Below are positions 26,932-36,001 of a DNA stretch of 64,000 bases, one piece after another. The position numbers and the translations under genes were made by a program. The DNA comes from Myxococcus stipitatus (GTDB lineage: Bacteria > Myxococcota > Myxococcia > Myxococcales > Myxococcaceae). Positions within the stretch are counted from its first letter, which is position 1. Every line of letters begins with the position of its first letter. Below the pieces are notes generated by a model, which had not been told where the DNA came from, made no database searches, and worked only from the letters and a program-made list of their open reading frames with translations. Where the stretch lies: assembly GCF_037414475.1 (NCBI RefSeq), contig NZ_CP147913.1, forward strand, positions 2,666,001 through 2,730,000, written 5' to 3'.

Positions 26932-29325
26932 CTACAGCATGGCCCCCGGATCCACGTCGATCACGACCTTCACCGCCGACGGAACGTCCACCAGGGCCGC
27001 TTCGACCCTGGCGAGCAACGGGGCAAGCGCCACATGTGTCGGCCCCTTCAACAGCAACTGCCAGCGCGTCTTCCCCCGGATTTTCGCGATGGGCGCCACC
27101 GCCGGCCCCAACAGCCGCACCCCCACCGAGGCCGGGGGCATGTTCCGGGAGATGAGGTTCCCCAGGTGCCGGGCCACCCCCGCCGTCTGCTCCGCGTCCT
27201 CCCCCTCCAGCCGGATGGAGGCCATCCGCGCGAAGGGCGGATACGCCAACGCCTTGCGCCACTCCAGTTCCTGCTGGGCGAAGCCATCGAAATCATGGGC
27301 CAACACCCGCTTCACCGGCTCCGCGTCGGGGTTGTACGTCTGCACCAACACCCGCCCCGGGTCCTTGCCTCGCCCCGCCCGCCCCGCCACCTGGGTCAAC
27401 AGGTGGAACGTCCGCTCCGCCGCCCTGAAGTCCGGAATCGCCAACGAGGTGTCCGCCATCACGACACACACCAGCGTCACCCCCGGAAAGTCGTGCCCCT
27501 TGGCCACCATCTGCGTGCCCACCAGCACGTCCAGCTCCCGCCGGGCGAACGCCGCCAGCATCTCCGTCAACTTCTCCGCGCTGGTCGCCGAGTCCCTGTC
27601 CAACCGCGCCACCCGAGCCGTCGGGATGCGCTCCAACACCTCCGCCTCCACCCGCTCCGTGCCGATGCCCAGCTTCAACATCGGCCCCGTACACTCCAGG
27701 CACCGGTCTGGCACCGGCAACGCCAACCCGCAGTAGTGGCACACCACCCGGTTCTGCGAGCGGTGGTGCGTCATGCACACGTCACACGCACTGCACTTCA
27801 GCGACACCCCACACACCTCACACAGCAACACCGTGCTGTGCCCCCGCCGGTTGAGGAAGAGGATGACCTGCTGGCCCCTGCCCAGCGTCTCCTCCATCGC
27901 CGCCAACAAGGGCGGGCTGAGGATGGGCGCCTCGTCCGTCACCACCCCGTCGCGGGGACGCTCCTGCCTCAAGTCCACCATCTCGATGGTGGGCATCGGC
28001 CGGTCGTCCACCCGCCGCTTGAGTTCCAGGAGCCGGTAGCGGCCCTTCTTCACGTTCTCCAGCGTCTCCAGCGCGGGCGTCGCCGAGCCCAGCACCACCA
28101 CCGCCCCCGCCTGCTTGCCGCGCACCACCGCCAGGTCCCGCGCCTGGTAGCGCAAGCTGTCGTCCTGCTTGAACGACGGGTCGTGCTCCTCGTCCACGAC
28201 GATGAGCCCCAGGTTCTCCACCGGCGCGAACACCGCCGAGCGCACGCCCACGGCGATCTTCACCTCGCCCTTGCGAAGCGCCTGCCAGTGGAAGAGCCGC
28301 TCCCGGTCCTTCAACGCCGAGTGCAACACCGCCACCTCCGCGCCGAACCGGCTGCGGAAGCGGCCCACGAGCTGCGGCGTGAGCGCAATCTCCGGCACGA
28401 GGATGAGGCTGCCCTTGCCCAGGGACAGCGCATGCTCCGCCGCGCGCAGGTACACCTCCGTCTTCCCGCTGCCCGTGACGCCGTGGAGCAGGAACGGCTG
28501 GAAGGCCCCCGTGTCCAACGCCTCGCGCAGGACGCCGCCCGCCGCGTCCTGCTCCGGAGTGAGGCGGTCCGGACGGCCTTGAATCAGGCCTTCCTTCACC
28601 CCCGCCTCCAGCTTCTTCTCCTCGATGCGGACCAGGCCCTTCGTGGCCAGGCTCTTGAGGTGTGCCCGCGCCCCTGGGATGGCGTGGCTCACCTCCTCCA
28701 GCGGCGCGCTTCCTCCCACGGCCAGCAGGTAGGCCAGCGCCGCGGACTGCGCATGGGCCCGCACCAGCGAAGGCGGCACCTCGTTCACCAGCGCCACCGC
28801 GAAGTGCTCGACGTCGGGCTTCGCCTCCTTCTCGTCCACCGGTTTCGACAGGCCCGGAGGCAAGGCCCCGCGGATGACCTCGCCCAGGGGATAGCGGTAG
28901 TGCTCGGCCGCGAAGCGCAAGAGCGCGATGAGGTCCTTGGGCAGTGACGGGGAGTCCTCCAGCACGCGCTGGATGGGCTTGAGCCGGACCTTCTCGCCAG
29001 GGGGCCGGGCCGCGGGCCCCAGGTAGAAGCCCAGCGCGGTGCCTCGGCCGAAGGGCACCAGCACGCGCTGTCCGGGGGAAAGCCGGCTCGCGAGGTCCTC
29101 CGGCACGGAGTAGGTGAACTCACCCCGGACGGGGCGGCCAACGGCGACGGAGGCCAGGACGGGAGGGCTCGCACTCACGGCGGGGGCCACTGTAGCGGCC
29201 TGCTCCTGGAGCGACAGTTCCCGGCCAGGCGTCGCACGCGAGGTGCGCTCCCCCGAGGAACCCGGGGAGGGGGCCTCGTCCTCCGCGCCCCGAGCCGGCT
29301 CGTCCCACAACGCTCGCTGCTCCAT
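26932..29325 (-). CDS. priA: primosomal protein N' (replication restart helicase PriA)
   Basis: This is the 3'-to-5' superfamily-2 helicase that reloads the replisome at collapsed forks. Walker A is HGVTGSGKTEVYLRAAE, the DEAH box reads DEEH (LIVVDEEHDPSFKQDD), and the zinc-binding cysteine block is CEVCGVSLKCSACDVC, CHYCG and CLEC. The N-terminal 3'-binding domain (GEFTYSVPEDLASRLSPGQR) is present. The start at ATG 29325 is preferred to 29346 because AAGGGAG lies just upstream; that gives 797 residues. An N-terminal extension of about 55 low-complexity residues precedes the 3'-binding domain. It is first in priA - giant protein - def. Confidence 0.95.
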   Translation of the reverse strand: MEQRALWDEPARGAEDEAPSPGSSGERTSRATPGRELSLQEQAATVAPAVSASPPVLASVAVGRPVRGEFTYSVPEDLASRLSPGQRVLVPFGRGTALGFYLGPAARPPGEKVRLKPIQRVLEDSPSLPKDLIALLRFAAEHYRYPLGEVIRGALPPGLSKPVDEKEAKPDVEHFAVALVNEVPPSLVRAHAQSAALAYLLAVGGSAPLEEVSHAIPGARAHLKSLATKGLVRIEEKKLEAGVKEGLIQGRPDRLTPEQDAAGGVLREALDTGAFQPFLLHGVTGSGKTEVYLRAAEHALSLGKGSLILVPEIALTPQLVGRFRSRFGAEVAVLHSALKDRERLFHWQALRKGEVKIAVGVRSAVFAPVENLGLIVVDEEHDPSFKQDDSLRYQARDLAVVRGKQAGAVVVLGSATPALETLENVKKGRYRLLELKRRVDDRPMPTIEMVDLRQERPRDGVVTDEAPILSPPLLAAMEETLGRGQQVILFLNRRGHSTVLLCEVCGVSLKCSACDVCMTHHRSQNRVVCHYCGLALPVPDRCLECTGPMLKLGIGTERVEAEVLERIPTARVARLDRDSATSAEKLTEMLAAFARRELDVLVGTQMVAKGHDFPGVTLVCVVMADTSLAIPDFRAAERTFHLLTQVAGRAGRGKDPGRVLVQTYNPDAEPVKRVLAHDFDGFAQQELEWRKALAYPPFARMASIRLEGEDAEQTAGVARHLGNLISRNMPPASVGVRLLGPAVAPIAKIRGKTRWQLLLKGPTHVALAPLLARVEAALVDVPSAVKVVIDVDPGAML

Positions 29326-29455
29326 GGCACTCCCTTTGACCGCCACCCCTACCCCTTCCGTCCTGCCGCCATGAGCACAGTGCCAGGGGCCTCTGACACA
29401 TGCCGGGCCCCAGACGCCAGCACCACGTGCGCGGAGCGTGCTCGAAGCCCCACGC

Positions 29456-32400
29456 TCAGCGCCGGCCCGGCGGGCGGCGCAGCAGCCCTCGCCAGCCCCC
29501 CAACGACTGGCGCAGGTAGGCCCGCTCCGCCAGCACCGCCACGACCACCTCCGTCCCCTGCCCCTCGCGGCTCACAATCTCCAGCTGCCCTCCCAGCCGC
29601 GTGGCCCGCTCCTTCATGCCGCGCAACCCCCAGTGGCCCGCGCGGCCGCCCCGCTCCAACGTGCCAGGGTCGATGCCGCCGCCGTCGTCCCGCACGCTCA
29701 ACTTCAACGCCGAGCGCTCGAAGGACAGGCGCACCTCGACCTCGTTCGCCCCCGCGTGTGCGAGCGCGTTGCCAATGGCCTCGCGACCCAGGCGATAGAG
29801 TTCATCGGCGACCAGCGGCTCCAACGTGCGCGCACCGCCGCTCACGGACATGCGCAGCCGCGGCTTCTCGTTCGCCTCGAGTTCCCGCAGCAGCAGCCTA
29901 AACGCCGCCACGAGGTCGTCCTTTCCCGCGCCAGTGTCTCGCAGCGCGCTGACCCGGTCCCTGCCCTCCGCGAGGATGTCGTCCGCGCGGTCCAGCGCAC
30001 GTTGAAGACCGTGGCGCTCGTCACCCGCGGGCAGCCGCGACGTCACGCCATGGACGTTGAGCACCAGCGCCTGGATGCCCTGCAACAACGTGTCGTGCAG
30101 CTCGCGAGCGATGCGCTCACGCTCGGCGTGGCGCTCCTCCAACCGCAGGCGCAGCCGCTGGGTGACCTGCCACAACCGCAGCACATACAGCAGCCAGAGC
30201 AGCAGCCCCGCGGCCACGACACACAGCGCGATGAACGCCCCCGTCTGGAAGAAGGTCGGCTCGATTTCCAGCTCGAGCGTGGCGCCGTTCGTGTTCCAGA
30301 CCCCGTCCTCGTTCGCCGCCACCACCTGGAAGCGGTACTTGCCCGGGCCCAGGTTGGTGTAGTTCGCCTCGCGCCGAGGCCCCGCGTCCTTCCATCCGTC
30401 ATCCACGCCCTCGAGGCGATAGCGGAACACGACCCGCTCCGGCATCCCCAGGCCCAACGCGCAATAGGCGATGCGCAGCTCCTTCGTGCGCGGAGGCAAC
30501 CGCAGCACCTGCCCCGGCGAATACGTCCTGTCGTCGACCGACACGGCGCGAATCGCGACAGGGGGCGGCATGGGATTGCGCCGGATGTTCGCCGGGTCAA
30601 TCCATCCCAGCCCACTGGCCGACGCGAACCAGAGCCGTCCATCCCCTCCCTCCACCAAGGTCGGCAGCGGGCGGACCTGCTGTGCTCCGCCCTGCATGCC
30701 GTCGCTCATGTCGAAGAGCTCGAAGGGCATCGCGTACGCCGGGTCCTCCAGCGCACGGCGAAGGTCGTCCGCCGAGATTCGCACACCTCCCGCATGGCCG
30801 TTGAGCCACAGCGAGCCGTCCTTCGTCTTGAGCATGCCGGTGATGCCCGACAAGACGTCCAGCCGCGTCGCGTGCAAGGGCCGGAAGCGCTCGCCGTCGA
30901 AAGCAGACAGGCCCAGCGCGCCGCCCACCAGCGCGGGCTCTCCCGGAAGAATGGCCGTCACCGTGCCCGTGCGCAGCCCGTGCTCATCCGAGTACGTGCG
31001 GACGGTCGAACCCTCCATGAGCGCCAGCAGGTTGGTGCTGTAGCCGAACCAGACCCGGCCCTTTTCGTCTCGCACGGCGCGGGCAGGTGGCAGGTCGGGC
31101 AGCGCCGCCAGGCCCCCCTTGGGCGTCCAGGTGTCACCGTCGAGCCGGTACACCGTCGAGGCCCGGAACGACACCCACAGCTTTCCCTCCGCGTCGCGCA
31201 CGATGGCCTGGATGCGCTGCTCACGCTCCTTCTCGGGGCGGGGCAGCGACTCGAAGCGGCCCTCATGGAAGCGCCAGAGTCCCTCGGAGCCTCCCAGGAT
31301 GATGCGGCCATCGTCGTCCAGATAGGTGGCGGTGACCTCGGCGACCAACCCCGGAACCAACTCCGGCTGGGTCCCCAGCCGCCACCACTTGTCCGCCCCC
31401 CACATGCGCATCGCGGTCCCCGTCCACAACTCCCCCTGGCGGTCCGCGACGAGCGCGAAGTAGGTGGACGGCTCGGGGAAACGGACGGAGGCCACGTCAT
31501 TCGGACGGAAGCGGTCAAGCCCGAGCTGGGTGCCCACCCAGAGGTTGCCCTCGCGGTCCTCGAGCAGCGTCATCGCGGAGGTCGAGGAGAGGCCCTCGCG
31601 CGCGGTGAAGACCTCGCCGTCGACCGTGCTCCGATGAAAAGGCACACCCGCTTCGTAGGGTTTCGCCACGCGACAGATGCCCGTGCCACGGCAGGCGCCC
31701 AGCCACATGCTGCCATCCCGCGTGAAGAGCACGCTCTTGGAGCGCGTCCCATAGACGAAGCCGGCGGGGGCGGGCCCCGAGGGGACGGGCAGCGCCGGGC
31801 AGCGCCAGGGCCTGAAGCCCTTCTCGTCGGAGAGCCAGAAGCTCCCGTCATGCGCCAGGACGGGAGACATCGAGGTCGCCCCCTCCACCGCTACGGACTC
31901 GAAGCGAGTGGCCCCCGCGCGCAGGACGAACGTGCCTCGTTCGCCCATCACCCAGAACCCGTCGTCCCTGTCCCGGAAGAACTCCGACCAGTACCCCTCC
32001 GGCAGCCCCCACTGAGGGCCTACGGGCACCCACTGGCCGTTCTCCAGGGTCAAGAGCCCCTGGGGCATGGACATCCACATGCGCCCCGTCGCGTCTTCCT
32101 CGAACACCTCCACCGGAGCCCCCACGGGAAGGCCCCGCTCTCCCGGGTGGAAGTGGTGAATCTCGCCCGTGACCTTGCGGACGCTGGCGCCCCCGAACGA
32201 ATAGGCAACCCAGAGGTCTCCTCCACGGGAGGCGAACACATCACCGACGGAGCGCGACGCGATGCTGTCGGCGGGCAGCAGGTCGTGGCGTTCGAAGCGG
32301 ACACCATCGAAGCGGAACAGGCCCGAAGCCGTCCCCAACCACAGCCACCCGTCACGCGATTGGGCGATGGCCCAGATACCCGCGGGAGCACCGTCCTTCT

Positions 32401-32584
32401 GCGTCCACGCGGTGTGGTGGAAGTCCTGGAGCGTCATCTCCCGAGGAACCGCGGCCCAGGCCGAAGCGGACACCCCACTCAGGATGAGCGCGAGCACTCC
32501 ACACCACGACGAGCCCACCCTCGGACCACGGAAGCCCACACCTGGATTCGCTCGTCCCTGCTCTCGCGACAGTCTCCCGGCCAT
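29456..32584 (-). CDS. two-component-propeller sensor histidine kinase
   Basis: This 1042-residue membrane sensor starts with a signal sequence or anchor (about 28-45). Two beta-propellers built from Reg_prop-type repeats follow (about 65-640; units like GWLWLGTASGLFRFDG and GNLWVGTQLGLDRF), then a Y_Y_Y domain (about 690-770; YTNLGPGKYRFQVVAANEDG), a transmembrane helix (about 778-800) and a kinase core. The core has the HisKA_3 H-box ERIARELHDTLLQGIQ (His about 831) and HATPase motifs REAIGNALAHAG and DDGGGIDPG. This is the layout of hybrid-less sensors that detect periplasmic ligands, often glycans. No response regulator lies next to it, so its partner is elsewhere. No clear RBS precedes the ATG. 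Confidence 0.9.
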   Translation of the reverse strand: MAGRLSREQGRANPGVGFRGPRVGSSWCGVLALILSGVSASAWAAVPREMTLQDFHHTAWTQKDGAPAGIWAIAQSRDGWLWLGTASGLFRFDGVRFERHDLLPADSIASRSVGDVFASRGGDLWVAYSFGGASVRKVTGEIHHFHPGERGLPVGAPVEVFEEDATGRMWMSMPQGLLTLENGQWVPVGPQWGLPEGYWSEFFRDRDDGFWVMGERGTFVLRAGATRFESVAVEGATSMSPVLAHDGSFWLSDEKGFRPWRCPALPVPSGPAPAGFVYGTRSKSVLFTRDGSMWLGACRGTGICRVAKPYEAGVPFHRSTVDGEVFTAREGLSSTSAMTLLEDREGNLWVGTQLGLDRFRPNDVASVRFPEPSTYFALVADRQGELWTGTAMRMWGADKWWRLGTQPELVPGLVAEVTATYLDDDGRIILGGSEGLWRFHEGRFESLPRPEKEREQRIQAIVRDAEGKLWVSFRASTVYRLDGDTWTPKGGLAALPDLPPARAVRDEKGRVWFGYSTNLLALMEGSTVRTYSDEHGLRTGTVTAILPGEPALVGGALGLSAFDGERFRPLHATRLDVLSGITGMLKTKDGSLWLNGHAGGVRISADDLRRALEDPAYAMPFELFDMSDGMQGGAQQVRPLPTLVEGGDGRLWFASASGLGWIDPANIRRNPMPPPVAIRAVSVDDRTYSPGQVLRLPPRTKELRIAYCALGLGMPERVVFRYRLEGVDDGWKDAGPRREANYTNLGPGKYRFQVVAANEDGVWNTNGATLELEIEPTFFQTGAFIALCVVAAGLLLWLLYVLRLWQVTQRLRLRLEERHAERERIARELHDTLLQGIQALVLNVHGVTSRLPAGDERHGLQRALDRADDILAEGRDRVSALRDTGAGKDDLVAAFRLLLRELEANEKPRLRMSVSGGARTLEPLVADELYRLGREAIGNALAHAGANEVEVRLSFERSALKLSVRDDGGGIDPGTLERGGRAGHWGLRGMKERATRLGGQLEIVSREGQGTEVVVAVLAERAYLRQSLGGWRGLLRRPPGRR

Positions 32585-32725
32585 CGCGCGCGACCATAGA
32601 ACGACTCCCTCAATCGAGGGATGCCACGTTCCCTCCCTCGCGAGGATTCACCAGCTCCCCTGGCCCCTCGGGCCTCGGGCTCACGGCCTTTCGATGGGCA
32701 TCCGAAAAGTTCGCCATGGTGAACC

Positions 32726-32753
32726 GCTGCTGGCGGCTCATCCCGCCAGCAGC
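32726..32753. terminator. perfect 11-base hairpin at the end of the GNAT gene
   Basis: GCTGCTGGCGG (32726-32736) and CCGCCAGCAGC (32743-32753) form a perfect stem with a six-base loop. The hairpin spans the stop codon of the minus-strand acetyltransferase, so it could act as terminator or translation-coupled structure. A short pyrimidine stretch but no T-run follows on the minus strand. Confidence 0.5.
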
Positions 32754-33283
32754 CTCGGGTCGATTCGCAGGGCACAGCGGCGCTCGCGAGGGAGCCCCGC
32801 CTGCGCCTCCTTCTCGAGCACCTCGCGCAAGCGCTCGTCCAACGCGCCCTCCGGAACACGCGTGAAGCCGAGCCCTGCGTAGAAGGGCTCGTTCCACGGC
32901 ACCTCCAGGAACGTCGTCAACGTGATGACGTCCAGGCCCGCATCGCGCGCGGACTCGGCGGCGGCCTTGAGCAGCGCGCGGCCCAGCCCCCGTCGCTGAT
33001 GAGAGGGATGCACCGCCATCTGCCAGACGTGCAGGGCCCGGTGCACTCGCTGCGCCGAGAGGAAACCCACGACCCCGGCCTTCGCATCGCGCGCGACCCA
33101 AACGGTGCCCGCCAGTATCAACGGGCGGTGGGCCGCCTCCGCCATGACGTCATCGTCGGCAATCCAGGCCAGGTCATCGAGCTGACGAAACAGCTCTCCC
33201 GAAGCCCGTTCGAGCGCGGGGAAGAACGCGGCGTCCTCGAGGGTCGCGGGGTGGATGGAGAGGAAGGAATCCATGGGCGGCAC
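32738..33283 (-). CDS. GNAT family N-acetyltransferase
   Basis: This is an acetyl-CoA-dependent acetyltransferase of about 181 residues. The acetyl-CoA-binding motif A is clear: WQMAVHPSHQRRGLGRALLK, with Q-R-R-G-L-G as the pyrophosphate loop. Motif B includes VPWNEPFYAGLGFTRVPEG. The start is either GTG 33283 or ATG 33274; neither RBS is strong. It diverges from another GNAT gene with only about 40 bases between coding starts, so they likely share promoter DNA. The substrate is unknown. A C-terminal tail with CALRIDPRLL matches a common GNAT subgroup. Confidence 0.85.
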   Translation of the reverse strand: MPPMDSFLSIHPATLEDAAFFPALERASGELFRQLDDLAWIADDDVMAEAAHRPLILAGTVWVARDAKAGVVGFLSAQRVHRALHVWQMAVHPSHQRRGLGRALLKAAAESARDAGLDVITLTTFLEVPWNEPFYAGLGFTRVPEGALDERLREVLEKEAQAGLPRERRCALRIDPRLLAG

Positions 33284-33321
33284 AGGTGAACACCTCGAGA
33301 CCGGACTACATTCACCGCATC

Positions 33322-33999
33322 ATGACGGTGAGCGTCCAGGACTTCGAACCAGCGTTGATGAACCAGGTGGGCCCGATGTGCGCGCGGGCCTTCGATGACT
33401 ATCCCTTCCTCGCGGAGCTGTTCCCAGGCCCGTCCGAGAAGCGGGCGCGGGTGTCGTCGGCGTTCTACATCGGCTGCGTGAAGGACTCGCTGAAGCACGG
33501 CGTGGTGCACGTCACCGTCGAGGACGGACGGCTCACGGGCCTCGCGTCGTGGCTCCGCCCCGGGTCCTATCCACCGTCGCTCCGCAGGCAAGCGGTCTAC
33601 CTGCCCACGCTCTGGGCGGGCCTGCGCCACTTCCCGAGCCGCGCGCGGCTGGCCCTCCAGGCCCTGGCGCGACTGGAGCGCTATCACCCGCCCACGCCCC
33701 CGCACTGGTACCTGGATGTCATCGCCGTGGACCCGGCCTACCAAGGCCGTGGACTGGGAGCCCGGTTGATGCGCGCGGGGATGGAGCTGGCCGAGCAGAC
33801 CCAGGCACCCTGCTTCCTCGAGACGGCCAAGGCCTCCAACCGCGACTGGTATCAGGGCTTCGGCTTCGAGCTCCAACGCACCGAGCCCTGCTTCGACGGA
33901 GGGCCGCCCCAGTGGTTCATGTGGCGGCCCTCACCGTCGAGCGGCGCCTCGGTTCCAGCAACCTCGCAGACACCCACGCCCCGGCTCCGCTCCGTGTAG
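33322..33999 (+). CDS. GNAT family N-acetyltransferase
   Basis: This 225-residue acetyltransferase has motif A in LDVIAVDPAYQGRGLGARLM (Q-G-R-G-L-G) and a C-terminal WYQGFGFELQRTEPC, typical of GNAT proteins. The N-terminal CARAFDDYPFLAELFP matches a subgroup of stand-alone GNATs of unknown substrate. ATG 33322 is preferred over GTG 33286 by homology start, although no strong RBS is seen. The last 20 residues are low-complexity. It diverges from the other GNAT; the two are not close paralogues. Confidence 0.85.
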   Translation: MTVSVQDFEPALMNQVGPMCARAFDDYPFLAELFPGPSEKRARVSSAFYIGCVKDSLKHGVVHVTVEDGRLTGLASWLRPGSYPPSLRRQAVYLPTLWAGLRHFPSRARLALQALARLERYHPPTPPHWYLDVIAVDPAYQGRGLGARLMRAGMELAEQTQAPCFLETAKASNRDWYQGFGFELQRTEPCFDGGPPQWFMWRPSPSSGASVPATSQTPTPRLRSV

Positions 34000-34042
34000 C
34001 CATGGAGCGGCTTGGGGCGAGGGGCCTCGCGTTCGGCCGTGA

Positions 34043-34669
34043 CTAATCGCCGTTGACCTTCCGCCATGCCGGACGGCCGCTCGCGCGCTCCCACCACGCG
34101 GCCACGTTCTTGTACCGCGCCACGGTGTCCGCTTCTCCAGCGGGGAACAGGTACGCCATGAACGGCATCCACGTCACGTCGGCGAGCGAGAAGTCCTCTC
34201 CCGCGAGGTACGGCTGACGCCCCAGCACCGGGTCGATGAGGCCGAACACCTTCTCCATGCCCTGCCGTCCCGCGGTCACCACGGCCTCGTCCACGGCGCC
34301 ACCGCCCATGAACTGCTTCAAGAACTTCTCCCAGATGACCTTGAAGGCCGCCGGACCAAAGTAGTTCAACCCCACGTTGACGGACTGCTCCATCAAGCCG
34401 AGCGCGCGCGGCTGCGACGGCGTCAACGACGGCCCCGTCAGCTTGCGGTCCAGATAGCGCATGATGGCCTGCGACTCGTAGAGCGCGAAGCCGTCGTCGT
34501 CCTCGAACGCGGGGACCACTCCGAACGGATGGCGCGCCAGATGCTCCGGCAACTTGTGAGCGCCCGTCGGCAGGTCGACGAGGACGAACTCCGCCTCATG
34601 GCCCTTCTCCGCCAGGGCGGTGAGGACCATGCGCGTGTAGATGCTGCCCGGGTGGCCGTAGACCTTCAT
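34043..34669 (-). CDS. glutathione S-transferase family protein
   Basis: This is a 208-residue GST with the two-domain fold. The N-terminal thioredoxin-like domain (1-80; MKVYGHPGSIYTRMVLTALA, then PFGVVPAFEDDDGFALYESQ) has the cis-Pro and the glutathione-contacting E-S pair. The helical C-terminal domain ends with YLAGEDFSLADVTWMPFMAY, the N-capping box. Ser 9 or Tyr 11 is the likely catalytic residue (phi/theta-type start). ATG 34669 is chosen for GGAGGAG eight bases upstream. A truncated tandem copy lies just upstream at 34921-35092. Confidence 0.9.
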   Translation of the reverse strand: MKVYGHPGSIYTRMVLTALAEKGHEAEFVLVDLPTGAHKLPEHLARHPFGVVPAFEDDDGFALYESQAIMRYLDRKLTGPSLTPSQPRALGLMEQSVNVGLNYFGPAAFKVIWEKFLKQFMGGGAVDEAVVTAGRQGMEKVFGLIDPVLGRQPYLAGEDFSLADVTWMPFMAYLFPAGEADTVARYKNVAAWWERASGRPAWRKVNGD

Positions 34670-35245
34670 CGACGTCACTCCTCCGTGAACGTGCGGGCCG
34701 GAGAGAGTCCGGCCAGGCGGCGCGACTCTTCATCACGTTCCCCAGCGCCACAAGGACATCCCACGGAGGAATCACGACGGCGACGCGAAGCTCCTCGGCG
34801 CGCCGGAATACCGCCACGTCCGACGCGCGCGAAAGAGGAGGCGATGGCGCGAGGTGCTCGGCGGCGCGGTGAAGCGCGCCCCCACCCCACGCCTTCGAAC
34901 TAGCCGGCGACCTTCTTCCATGGCCTCCAGGACAGGCACGACTCCGAACGGCTGGCGCGCCAGGTGCGCGGGCGACTTCTGCTCGCCCTTCGCCAGGTCG
35001 ACGAGGACGAACGTCGCCTCGTGCCCCTTCTCCGCCAACGTGGTGAGGACCTTGCGCGTACAGGTGCTCATCGGATGGCCATGGACCTTCATGAGCGGCG
35101 CTCCTCGAGGACATGCGGGCCGGAGGAATCCAGCCAGGCGAGGCGACTGTTCAACGCGCGTCCACACGCCACAAGCGCTTCAGGAGCGACCGGTCAATAC
35201 TCACCCATGTGCCGGTGCCCTCTCGCACCGGCATCATCCGGCGAC
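34670..35245. other. region upstream of the GST gene holding a duplicated fragment
   Basis: No intact gene is seen in these 576 bases. They contain the leftover of a second GST gene (about 34921-35092). Upstream of both GST starts there are matching non-coding stretches (about 34670-34765 and 35093-35190) that share the patterns ttgtggcg, gagtcgc/cagtcgc, cgcctggc/ctgg and ctccggcccgca. Gene and promoter were therefore duplicated together as a unit of about 423 bases. Confidence 0.6.
34772..35092 (-). pseudogene. truncated glutathione S-transferase copy
   Basis: From ATG 35092 (with GAGGAG upstream) the first 57 or so residues closely match the neighbouring GST (MKVHGHPMSTCTRKVLTTLA, GHEATFVLVDL, HLARQPFGVVPVLEAME). 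The reading then turns into unrelated Arg-rich sequence to a stop at 34772. The rest of the thioredoxin-like domain with the E-S motif and the whole helical domain are missing, so it cannot be an active GST. It could still be expressed as a short peptide because its RBS is intact. Confidence 0.7.
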
Positions 35246-36001
35246 CTACGGCGTGAAGAGCTTGTCGGGCACGGTGGCCCGGGTGTCGCCCTTCAGCGCG
35301 GTGAAGCGAACGACGCGCTGGCCCGCGCGCCACACCTCGATGGTGCGCGGCATGGCCTCTCCCATCGCGGGCGAGGTGTAGTCCAGGAAGCGCAAGTCCC
35401 ACGCGTTCTTGGCCGCGTCCGTGTAGCGAAGCCGCGCCGGCCGGAACGTGTCCTTGTACACCCAGAACTGCGCGCGCCCCTCGGCCATGTCGCCGAGCAC
35501 GTACGCCACCTCGCCCCCGAAGCGCGCAAGGCCCGTGCGGGTCGTGTCGACGCCCAGGCCCTGGAGGTACTGCTGCACCGACTCCTTCAGCGTCTGGATG
35601 GGCCCACCGCCCGCCGCGAACAGCGGGCACACTTGCGTGACGAGCACCGACAGCGGCGCAATCTCGTTGCCCTCCACCTTGCGGCGGCCGGCCACCTGCA
35701 CCACGGCGCTGCGCGCGTTGCCATCCGGCACCGAGGCCTCGAAGCGGCAGCGCCCCGGCATCTTCAGGTAGAGCACCCCGTCGCCTTGCACGTCGGGGCG
35801 GTCCGTCGCCGCGCCCAGCGCAGCGCCCGCCTCCTTCACCGCGGTGCCGCTGAAGCTGAGCGAGCCCTCCACTCGAATCCCGGAGAGCTTGAGTTCTTCT
35901 CGCTCGGTCACCATGCGCCGGAGGATGGAGCCCCCCGGCAACACGTAGGCCACGGCGGTGAAGGACAACAGGGCTGCGACGAGTGCGACGATGCGCTTCA
36001 C
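35246..36001 (-). CDS. exported protein of unknown function
   Basis: This 251-residue protein has a signal peptide (MKRIVALVAALLSFTAVAYV, cut near residue 20). The mature part looks like a beta-rich periplasmic protein (GVLYLKMPGRCRFEASVPDG, AQFWVYKDTFRPARLRYTDA) in the style of LolA/LolB-like outer-membrane lipoprotein sorting factors, but without a lipobox and without a firm family match. Its ATG overlaps the galU stop by four bases (ATGA), so it is translationally coupled to galU. This may tie it to envelope polysaccharide or lipid assembly; that is an inference from position. Confidence 0.75.
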   Translation of the reverse strand: MKRIVALVAALLSFTAVAYVLPGGSILRRMVTEREELKLSGIRVEGSLSFSGTAVKEAGAALGAATDRPDVQGDGVLYLKMPGRCRFEASVPDGNARSAVVQVAGRRKVEGNEIAPLSVLVTQVCPLFAAGGGPIQTLKESVQQYLQGLGVDTTRTGLARFGGEVAYVLGDMAEGRAQFWVYKDTFRPARLRYTDAAKNAWDLRFLDYTSPAMGEAMPRTIEVWRAGQRVVRFTALKGDTRATVPDKLFTP

